From the NCBI GenBank assembly GCA_947057405.1, contig CAMSEJ010000181.1, positions 1 through 5,485 on the forward strand: a stretch of DNA of 5,485 nt, in the 5' to 3' direction. The position numbers and the translations under genes are program-made. Each line of letters begins with the position of its first letter. Position 1 is the first letter of the stretch. Below, one piece after another: positions 1 through 5,464 of the stretch. The notes beneath the pieces were generated by a model, which worked only from the letters and a program-made list of their open reading frames with translations, had not been told where the DNA came from and made no database searches. Source of the DNA: an uncultured Roseburia sp. (lineage in GTDB: Bacteria; Bacillota; Clostridia; Lachnospirales; Lachnospiraceae).

Positions 1-51
1 ATACGAGATCATGCCTTGTGACTGGTGTTCAGACGTGTGCTCTTCCGATCT
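1..51. other. Illumina P7 adapter and index (sequencing artefact)
   Basis: Bases 1-9 (ATACGAGAT) match the 3' end of the Illumina P7 flow-cell oligo. Bases 10-17 (CATGCCTT) sit where an 8-base index belongs. Bases 18-51 match the TruSeq-type read-2 primer site ending GCTCTTCCGATCT, with one mismatch at 26 (T where the standard oligo has A). This is untrimmed library sequence, not genome. It happens to be open in the ruvB frame and adds the well-known artefact peptide VQTCALPI to the front of the protein. Base 51 could belong to either adapter or genome. Confidence 0.98.
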
Positions 52-578
52 TGGGGGCGACGACAAGGGCGGGGCTTTTGTCGGCGCCGCTGCGTGACCG
101 GTTTGGGGTCGTGCACCATCTGGAATTTTATACGGTGGAGGAATTAAAGGAGATTGTACTGCATTCTGCCGTCAGATTAAAGGTTGAGACAGACGAAGAC
201 GGGGCGTATGAGCTGGCGCGGCGCAGCCGCGGGACGCCGCGTCTGGCAAACCGCCTGTTAAAGCGCGTCCGGGATTTTGCGCAGGTAAAATACGACGGGC
301 ATATTACAAAGGAAGTAGCGGCGTTTGCGCTGGATTTGCTGGAAGTAGACGCGTATGGGCTGGATCAGAATGACAGGAATATTCTGCTGACCGTGATGCA
401 GAAATTCGCCGGCGGCCCGGTGGGGCTTGAGACGCTGGCCGCTGCCATCGGGGAGGATTCCGGGACCATTGAGGACGTATACGAGCCGTTTCTCGTAAAA
501 AACGGGTTTATCAACCGCACGCCAAAGGGCAGGGTGGCAACGGATTTGGCTTTTGCGCATTTCGGGCTTGCCAGATAG
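52..578 (+). CDS. ruvB: RuvB Holliday junction branch-migration ATPase, C-terminal half (5' cut by adapter)
   Basis: RuvB is the AAA+ motor that forms hexameric rings on both sides of RuvA at a Holliday junction and pumps DNA through it before RuvC cleaves. About 174 residues are present, against roughly 330-340 for the family. The fragment opens at the conserved GATTRAG segment, which carries the arginine finger acting on the neighbouring subunit, followed by SAPLRDRFG. Sensor 2 is RGTPRLANRLLKRVRDFA, with the arginine of GTPR. The C-terminal winged helix contains GGPVGLETLAAAIGED, TIEDVYEP and the DNA-contacting RTPKGR, and ends in HFGLAR. Walker A, Walker B and the RuvA-binding hairpin lie upstream and are missing. 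Bases 52-53 are probably the end of the codon before GATTR (often Val or Ile in relatives). Apparent starts further upstream are adapter. The truncation is technical, so nothing suggests a pseudogene. By family habit ruvA should lie upstream. Confidence 0.97.
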
Positions 579-596
579 GGGAAATGCCGTTATAAT
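568..596 (+). promoter_or_regulatory. Sigma-A type promoter for zapA
   Basis: The -35 element is TTGCCA at 568-573 (5 of 6 to consensus). An exactly 17-base spacer leads to a perfect -10 element, TATAAT, at 591-596. Transcription would start near 603, about 26 bases before the zapA ATG. The promoter overlaps the last codons and the stop of ruvB, so zapA can be expressed independently of the ruv genes. No terminator separates the two genes, so read-through from ruvB is also possible. Confidence 0.8.
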
Positions 597-613
597 GAAA
601 CGAAAGCCATTTC

Positions 614-621
614 AGGGGAGG
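614..621 (+). promoter_or_regulatory. Ribosome binding site of zapA
   Basis: AGGGGAGG lies 7 bases before the ATG at 629. It fixes this ATG as the start and argues against the overlapping small frame that begins at 553, which has no such signal. Confidence 0.85.
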
Positions 622-628
622 AAAACGT

Positions 629-1084
629 ATGTCATCGAAATCCGATACGGAAGTGATTATAGGCGGAAAGGTGTATACGCTGAGCGGATACGAAGGAGAA
701 GAATATTTGCAGCGTGTAGCGGCGTATATCAATAATAAGATAAATGAATTCGGGAAGATGGACGAAATCCGCCGTTTCCCGATGGATATGAGGGCGACTT
801 TAATTGAGCTGAATATCGCGGACGATCTGTTCAAGGCAAAAGAGCGCATTGAGAAGCTCGAACAGGATCTGGAAATCAAAGAAAAAGAGATTTACGATTT
901 AAAATATGAGCTGATATCCGAACAAAGCAAGGCAGAGGCGAACGAGAAAACCGTCCGTCAGCTGGAAGAAAAGAATAAGAATCTGCAGCAGAAGAACGCC
1001 AGGCTCGAAGCGGATCTGGAAGAGCTGCTGCTGGAGGACGGTTCTGAGGATGAACCGGAAGAGAAAGACAAAGCGGAGCAATGA
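629..1084 (+). CDS. zapA: Cell division protein ZapA, long coiled-coil form
   Basis: ZapA binds FtsZ in the cytoplasm and bundles its protofilaments, stabilising the Z-ring. The 151-residue product starts with the ZapA head (about residues 7-75): EVIIGGKVYTLSG, then EEYLQRVAAYINNKINEF, then a helix with RATLIELNIADDLFKAKE. An almost unbroken coiled coil runs from about 72 to 136, with heptads such as IEKLEQDLEIKEKEI and KNKNLQQKNARLEADLEELL. The last 15 or so residues are highly acidic (SEDEPEEKDKAEQ). E. coli ZapA has about 109 residues and B. subtilis ZapA about 85, so the coil here is extended. The start is supported by a strong ribosome binding site and the gene has its own promoter. It is followed by a terminator, so it is probably mainly monocistronic. 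Clostridial proteins of this length are usually annotated ZapA; the identity of the head is clear, while the role of the long tail is unknown. Confidence 0.93.
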   Translation: MSSKSDTEVIIGGKVYTLSGYEGEEYLQRVAAYINNKINEFGKMDEIRRFPMDMRATLIELNIADDLFKAKERIEKLEQDLEIKEKEIYDLKYELISEQSKAEANEKTVRQLEEKNKNLQQKNARLEADLEELLLEDGSEDEPEEKDKAEQ

Positions 1085-1110
1085 CAGACGGCATGTAAAA
1101 TGAATAAAAT
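1081..1110 (+). promoter_or_regulatory. Possible promoter for the U32-SEDS-PBP genes
   Basis: ATGACA at 1081-1086 (5 of 6 to TTGACA, but the first base is off) and TAAAAT at 1105-1110 (5 of 6 to TATAAT) are separated by 18 bases. The start point would fall near 1117, inside the 5' arm of the zapA terminator. The element overlaps the zapA stop codon. No better promoter is visible between the terminator and the U32 start. The match is moderate and could be chance in a locally A-rich stretch. Confidence 0.35.
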
Positions 1111-1112
1111 AG

Positions 1113-1140
1113 GGGGGACGAGCGCTTCGTCTCCCTTTTT
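1113..1140 (+). terminator. Rho-independent terminator after zapA
   Basis: GGGGGACGAG at 1113-1122 pairs with TTCGTCTCCC at 1126-1135 (ten pairs, two of them G-T, with a CGC loop), followed by TTTTT at 1136-1140. It lies 28 bases after the zapA stop. The other strand is also T-rich after the stem (complement of 1094-1111), so it may work in both directions, although no converging gene is in view. The T tract is short, so some read-through into the U32 gene is likely. Confidence 0.85.
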
Positions 1141-1177
1141 CTGTCAGTTTTGCGAAAAATGGTGAAGAACGGAACGG

Positions 1178-1184
1178 AAAGGGA
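1178..1184 (+). promoter_or_regulatory. Ribosome binding site of the U32 gene
   Basis: AAAGGGA lies 6 bases before the ATG at 1191. It is weaker than the sites of zapA and the PBP gene, but it is the only purine-rich site near the conserved protein start. Confidence 0.55.
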
Positions 1185-1190
1185 CGTGTT

Positions 1191-3368
1191 ATGGCAAAGG
1201 AATTGGAATTGCTGGCTCCGGCAGGCGCCCCGCCGATTTTAAAGGCGGTGATCGGTGCAGGCGCAGATGCGGTTTATGTGGGCGGAAGCCGGTTCGGCGC
1301 AAGGGCGTATGCCCCGAATTTTGACGAGGAGGCGCTGCTGTGGGCCATAGATTATGCGCATCTGTACGGACGGAAGCTGTATCTGGCGGTCAATACACTG
1401 TTAAAGGAGCAGGAATTACAGCAGCTTTCGGAATATCTGCTGCCGTATTACCGGCAGGGATTGGACGCGGTTATTGTGCAGGATTTCGGCGTGATGCGGC
1501 AGATCCGCAGAGATTTTCCGGATCTGCCCGTTCACGCCAGCACGCAGATGACGGTAGTAAGCGGGCACGGGGCAAAGCTTCTGGCGGAAGCGGGAGCGTC
1601 GCGCGTGGTTCTGGCGCGGGAGCTTTCCCTGGAGGAAATTGCGCAGGTCAGGCGGGACGCCGGGGTGGAGCTTGAAGTATTTGTGCACGGGGCGATTTGT
1701 TACTGCTACTCCGGCCAGTGTCTGTTCAGCAGCCTGTTAGGCGGCAGAAGCGGCAACCGCGGCAGGTGCGCCCAGCCGTGCAGGCTGCCGTATGGGATTG
1801 GGGAGGAGCAGCCGGTATATCCGTTAAGCCCGAAAGATTTGTGCGCCGTCGGGCTGCTGCCGCAGCTTGCCGAAAGCGGCGTTTTTTCGTTTAAAATTGA
1901 GGGCAGGATGAAGCAGGCCGAATATGCGGCGGGCGTGGTTTCCGTTTATCGGGAATACCTTGACCGCTATCTTGCGCTCGGGAGGGAAGGATATGCCGTC
2001 CGTCGGGAGGATCGGCAGAAGCTTTTGGATTTGGGCAGCCGCAGCGGGTTTACGGAAGGATTTCTTACGGGGCAGGGCGGGGCGGATATGATTACGTCGG
2101 ATCAGCCCTGTCATATAAGGGCAAAGGAAGAAGCGTCGGCGCCCGCCTGCGCGTTTACGGAACCGAAGCTTGGGATAAACGGCCGCTTTTTGGCAGAGGA
2201 GGGGCATCCGGCAGCGCTTACGGTGGCATCCGGTTCAGGCGGATTTTTGATGACGGTGACCGGGGAAACCGCCGTCCGGGCAAAACGGACGGCGGTAACG
2301 GAAGCGTCGCTGCGGGAAAAGCTGTGTAAAACGGGAAATACGCCGTTTGAATTTGAATCGCTGGAGATCCGTCTGCAGGACGGAATGTTTCTGCCCGTAT
2401 CTTCGGTGAACGAAATGCGGCGGCAGGCGCTGGACGGGTTAAAGGAGCAGTGCTTAAAGCCTTACCGCAGGCAAACCCCGCGTCTGTCAGACGGGCGGGC
2501 GGGCCTGGAGGAAGAGCGTTTGCCCGGGCCCTCGGAGGGACCGGTTTGTGTAGCCGCATCCGCAGAAACAAAGGAGCAGCTTTCGGTTTTGTTAAAAACC
2601 CCGTTTCTTTCCTGTATTTACACGGACAGCGCTATGTTTGCGCGAAACGAGCTCGTTTGCCGGATGCGGGAAATCCACGCGGAGGCAAAGCGCCTTAATA
2701 AGCAGGTGTATTTTATCCTGCCGGCCGTATTCCGCCATCATACGTCCGTATTTTATTCGTCTGTTTTACCGAAACTATCTGCAGACGGGTTTCTGGTAAA
2801 AAGCTATGATGCGCTTGGTTTTTTGCTTTCCCGGGGGATCGATCCGGCCCGGATCCGGCTGGATTACAGTTTATATACCTGGTCGAATGCGGCGCGCGCA
2901 GCGTTTTGGGCTTACGGGATTTCGGGGGATACCGTGCCGGTGGAATTAAACCGCAGGGAAATCGCAAAGCGGCAGAATGCCGCAAGCGAGATGGTTGTTT
3001 ACGGGGCGCTGCCGCTGATGGTGAGCGCGCACTGTATCGTCCGCAACAAAACGGGATGCAGCCGTACACCGGGGGTTCTGGAATTAAAGGACCGGTACGG
3101 CGTGCTGTTTCCGGTAAAAAATAACTGCGCCGAATGCTACAACGTGATTTACAATTCCCGTCCGCTGGATTTATCTTCTGTAATACCGGAACTGGCCGCG
3201 GCCGGGCTTTCCGGATACCGCCTGTCGTTCACCACAGAAACGGGAGAGCAGGTACGTTCGGTAATCCGGCAGTTTGCAGAACGGTGCTTTGGAGACGGTG
3301 CGGGCGCATCCCGGCATGGCGTATGTGCGGAATTTACATACGGCCATTACAAAAGGGGCGTAGAATAG
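1191..3368 (+). CDS. U32 family protein with DUF3656 (RlhA/TrhP-type RNA hydroxylase family)
   Basis: The 725-residue product starts with the typical U32 opening ELLAPAG and GADAVYVGG. The N-terminal barrel has VHASTQM (about 114-120), the family signature EVFVHGAICYCYSGQC (162-177), GNRGRCAQPCR (188-198), SPKDLC (213-218) and FKIEGRMK (234-241). Cys170, Cys177 and Cys193 have the C-x6-C-x15-C spacing of characterised [4Fe-4S] U32 proteins; Cys218 may be a fourth ligand. A DUF3656-like section spans about 325-445. The rest (about 450-700) looks like a second, degenerate U32 half, and the protein ends in GHYKRGVE, typical of this subgroup. Although named peptidases, studied relatives hydroxylate RNA using prephenate: RlhA at 23S rRNA C2501, and TrhP at tRNA uridine 34. 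The substrate here cannot be read from sequence; an rRNA or tRNA target is inferred. The SEDS gene starts 8 bases after the stop, suggesting cotranscription. Confidence 0.92.
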   Translation: MAKELELLAPAGAPPILKAVIGAGADAVYVGGSRFGARAYAPNFDEEALLWAIDYAHLYGRKLYLAVNTLLKEQELQQLSEYLLPYYRQGLDAVIVQDFGVMRQIRRDFPDLPVHASTQMTVVSGHGAKLLAEAGASRVVLARELSLEEIAQVRRDAGVELEVFVHGAICYCYSGQCLFSSLLGGRSGNRGRCAQPCRLPYGIGEEQPVYPLSPKDLCAVGLLPQLAESGVFSFKIEGRMKQAEYAAGVVSVYREYLDRYLALGREGYAVRREDRQKLLDLGSRSGFTEGFLTGQGGADMITSDQPCHIRAKEEASAPACAFTEPKLGINGRFLAEEGHPAALTVASGSGGFLMTVTGETAVRAKRTAVTEASLREKLCKTGNTPFEFESLEIRLQDGMFLPVSSVNEMRRQALDGLKEQCLKPYRRQTPRLSDGRAGLEEERLPGPSEGPVCVAASAETKEQLSVLLKTPFLSCIYTDSAMFARNELVCRMREIHAEAKRLNKQVYFILPAVFRHHTSVFYSSVLPKLSADGFLVKSYDALGFLLSRGIDPARIRLDYSLYTWSNAARAAFWAYGISGDTVPVELNRREIAKRQNAASEMVVYGALPLMVSAHCIVRNKTGCSRTPGVLELKDRYGVLFPVKNNCAECYNVIYNSRPLDLSSVIPELAAAGLSGYRLSFTTETGEQVRSVIRQFAERCFGDGAGASRHGVCAEFTYGHYKRGVE
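2268..2296. repeat. Perfect 11-bp inverted repeat inside the U32 coding sequence
   Basis: ACCGCCGTCCG at 2268-2278 is the exact reverse complement of CGGACGGCGGT at 2286-2296, with a 7-base GGCAAAA loop. In mRNA this would be a very stable GC-rich hairpin. No T tract follows on either strand, so it is not a standard terminator. It encodes residues around TAVRAKRTAV in the DUF3656-like section. Confidence 0.85.
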
Positions 3369-3373
3369 AGGGA
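3369..3373 (+). promoter_or_regulatory. Ribosome binding site of the SEDS gene
   Basis: AGGGA directly follows the U32 stop codon, 3 bases before the ATG at 3377 (5 bases if counted from the GAGG core that includes the last base of the stop). The spacing is tight, so translation may depend on ribosomes finishing the U32 gene. It still favours ATG 3377 over in-frame codons upstream, which would lie inside the U32 gene. Confidence 0.55.
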
Positions 3374-3376
3374 TAT

Positions 3377-4717
3377 ATGGGCAGTCTGTTTTGTGAAATC
3401 GCAAGATACCTGATGATCATATGGTTTGCGCTGTATACCTGGAGCTGCTTTTTAGTATTGCAGAAAAAGCAAAAGGAGCGCCAGGCAGCCTTGCTGCGCC
3501 GTCAGAACGTGTGGATGTTTTTCTGGCACCTGACCGGAAACCTGGTTTTGCTTTACCGGACGCGCAATCCGAAAATACTGCTGTTTTATGCGGCGCAGGT
3601 GGTGTTTTTTCTGATTATCATCAGCGGCTACCGGCTGTTGTATGAGCACTCTGCGCAGCTTCTGGTCAATAATATGTGTATGCTGCTTGCCGTCGGATTT
3701 TTGATTTTAAGCAGGCTTTCTTATGAAAAAGCCGTCCGGCAGTTCACGATTGCGGTAGGCTCCGTGATTTTTGCGCTGGGCGTGCCGTACCTGGTTAAAA
3801 AAATCCGTTTTATCCGCAGGCTGACGTGGCTGTATGCGGCGGCAGGGCTGGGGGCGCTGCTTGCCGTAGCGGTGCTTGGCGCGGTCAGCTACGGCGCAAA
3901 GCTGTCCTTTACGGTAGCGGGGATTGCGCTGCAGCCCTCGGAATTTGTCAAAATTATATTTGTCTTTTTTGCCGCGGCCAGGCTGCACCGCTCGACTGAA
4001 CCAAAGCAGGCGGCGGTGACGACTGCAGTGGCGGCGGCGCATGTGGTCATTTTGGTGTGCTCAAGGGATCTGGGCGGCGCACTGATTTTTTTTGTGGTCT
4101 ACCTTGCCATGCTTTATGTGGCGACTGCCAGGCCGCTGTATTTGTTTGGCGGACTTGCCGGCGGATCGCTTGCGGCTGCCGTGGCGTACCGTCTGTTTGC
4201 CCATGTCCGGACAAGGGTTGTGGCGTGGCAGGATCCCTTAAGCGTCATTGACCGGGAGGGCTATCAGGTCTGCCAGTCTCTGTTTGCGATCGGTACGGGA
4301 GGCTGGTTCGGCGTGGGCTTAACCTGCGGGCTGCCGGAAAAAATCCCGGTGGTAGAGCAGGACTTTGTGTTTTCCGCCATTTCCGAGGAGATGGGCGGTA
4401 TCGCGGCAATTTGCCTGATTTTGATCTGCATGAGCTGTTTTCTGATGTTTTTCAATATTGCAATGCAGTTAAAGGATCGTTTTTATAAGCTGGTGGCGCT
4501 GGGGCTTGGAACCATGTATGGCTTCCAGGTTTTTCTGACCATCGGCGGCGTAATCAAATTTATACCGTCAACCGGGGTTACGCTGCCCCTGGTCAGCTAC
4601 GGCGGCAGCTCTTTGTTTGGCACGGTGATCCTTTTTGCGGTGATCCAGGGCTTTTATATCCTGCGGGAAACGGAGGAAGGAGGGAATTCGGATGGGAAAA
4701 AACGAAAAAACGGATAA
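3377..4717 (+). CDS. SEDS peptidoglycan glycosyltransferase (FtsW/RodA/SpoVE family)
   Basis: This membrane enzyme polymerises lipid II into glycan strands together with a class B PBP. The 446-residue product carries the family landmarks: LQPSEFVKIIF (185-195), SRDLGGALIFF (229-239), YQVCQSLFAIGTGGWFGVGL (296-315), and EQDFVFSAISEEMG (327-340), in which Asp329 matches the essential extracellular aspartate of RodA. The FtsW/RodA/SpoVE signature is FIPSTGVTLPLVSYGGSS (395-412). About ten canonical membrane helices start near residue 94; before them lie roughly 90 residues with about three more hydrophobic segments (near 10-28, 43-60 and 67-84). The frame is open upstream to 3134, but that part overlaps the U32 gene. 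ATG 3377 has a ribosome binding site and gives a sensible membrane start. The 3' end overlaps the PBP gene by 26 bases. Whether it serves division, elongation or sporulation cannot be decided from sequence alone, so no symbol is given. Confidence 0.94.
   Translation: MGSLFCEIARYLMIIWFALYTWSCFLVLQKKQKERQAALLRRQNVWMFFWHLTGNLVLLYRTRNPKILLFYAAQVVFFLIIISGYRLLYEHSAQLLVNNMCMLLAVGFLILSRLSYEKAVRQFTIAVGSVIFALGVPYLVKKIRFIRRLTWLYAAAGLGALLAVAVLGAVSYGAKLSFTVAGIALQPSEFVKIIFVFFAAARLHRSTEPKQAAVTTAVAAAHVVILVCSRDLGGALIFFVVYLAMLYVATARPLYLFGGLAGGSLAAAVAYRLFAHVRTRVVAWQDPLSVIDREGYQVCQSLFAIGTGGWFGVGLTCGLPEKIPVVEQDFVFSAISEEMGGIAAICLILICMSCFLMFFNIAMQLKDRFYKLVALGLGTMYGFQVFLTIGGVIKFIPSTGVTLPLVSYGGSSLFGTVILFAVIQGFYILRETEEGGNSDGKKRKNG
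4677..4683 (+). promoter_or_regulatory. Ribosome binding site of the PBP gene, inside the SEDS gene
   Basis: AAGGAGG lies 8 bases before the ATG at 4692, within the last codons of the SEDS gene. It is the strongest ribosome binding site in the window and fixes the PBP start. Its location means the PBP needs no separate promoter and is probably translated from the same message. Confidence 0.9.
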
Positions 4718-5464
4718 CAACCGGGAATTTGCCGTGATTACCTACTGCCTGATCGGGCTGTTTTTGTGTACCATGGGATATTTCGCCTTCTATTTGTTTG
4801 CCGAAAGCGAGGATTTTATCAACAACACATATAATACCCGACAGGAAACGTTTGTAAAAACGATAAAACGCGGAAGGATCCTTTCTGCGGACGGGAAGGT
4901 GCTTGCCGAAACGCAGGCGGACGCGGACGGGACGGAAACGCGCGTTTATCCTTACGGCAGCCTGTTTTCCCATATCGTGGGGTATTCCACCACAGAATAC
5001 GGCCGTTCCGGCATCGAATCCTGGGCAAATTTCAACCTGCTGCGTTCCCATGCTTTTTTTCTGGAACAGGCGATCGACCGGCTGACAGATACGAAGAGCG
5101 CGGGCGACGACGTTGTGACGACGCTGGATGCCGCACTTCAGGAAGCGGCGTATGAAGCGCTGGGGGATTATCAGGGGGCAATTGCCGTAATGGAGCCTGC
5201 CACCGGAAAAATTCTGGCAATGGTATCTAAGCCTGATTTTAACCCGAATACGATCCGGGAGGATTGGGAGACGGTTGTCGCGGACGAAAATCAGACCTCC
5301 GCCCTGTTAAACCGCGCGTCCCAGGGGCTGTATCCGCCCGGTTCTACGTTTAAAATCATTACGGCGCTGGAATTTCTGCGGGAAAATCCGAAGAGCTATG
5401 CCAATTATCAGTATGTGTGCCGGGGCGAGATGCAAAAGGGCAGCGGCAGGCTCAGGTGCTTAGG
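4692..5464 (+). CDS. Class B penicillin-binding protein (PbpA/PBP2-like transpeptidase), 3' end cut by adapter
   Basis: Class B PBPs crosslink stem peptides in the periplasmic or outer-face space and work as a pair with a SEDS polymerase. The frame is open from 4692 to the contig end; 257 residues are real before the adapter. A short basic cytoplasmic start (MGKNEKTDNNREF) is followed by one membrane helix (about 14-37). The class B pedestal motif appears as RGRILSADGKVLAET (60-74), then GYSTTEYGRSGIE (97-109). The transpeptidase domain begins near VVTTLDAALQ (141-150) and AVMEPATGKILAMVSKPDFNP, and the active-site motif is YPPGSTFK (214-221), with Ser218 the acylated nucleophile and Lys221 the base. 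The SxN and KTG motifs would lie downstream and are missing. Family members have about 450-500 residues, so roughly half is present. The truncation comes from the library, not from a mutation. The partner is almost certainly the overlapping upstream SEDS protein. Confidence 0.94.

Noticed and set aside
18..53. Apparent GTG start and N-terminus of the first protein
   Set aside because: It is adapter sequence translated as MTGVQTCALPI; the true ruvB start lies upstream of the contig.
553..735. 60-residue + frame overlapping the end of ruvB and the start of zapA
   Set aside because: It has no ribosome binding site, no recognisable protein features, and lies mainly in the zapA promoter and the zapA coding region in another frame.
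1150..1178. TTGCGA (1150-1155) as a -35 element for the U32 gene
   Set aside because: No acceptable -10 hexamer lies 16-18 bases downstream.
1191..3368. Collagenase or peptidase activity for the U32 protein
   Set aside because: The U32 family name is historical. The characterised relatives with these cysteines are RNA or ubiquinone-pathway hydroxylation proteins, and no protease active site is visible.
3134..3376. In-frame upstream extension of the SEDS gene
   Set aside because: These bases encode the conserved C-terminus of the U32 protein in another frame, and the extension reads as arginine- and cysteine-rich shadow sequence with no ribosome binding site.
4086..4093. Runs of 8 T (4086-4093), 7 A (3797-3803) and 7 T (5054-5060) as programmed frameshift sites
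   Set aside because: The normal frame continues through each with conserved family sequence on both sides, and no alternative product or stimulatory structure is seen.
258..5220. Many frames on the - strand of 60-150 residues
   Set aside because: All lie opposite well-supported genes, lack ribosome binding sites, and read as low-complexity arginine-, proline- and cysteine-rich shadows.
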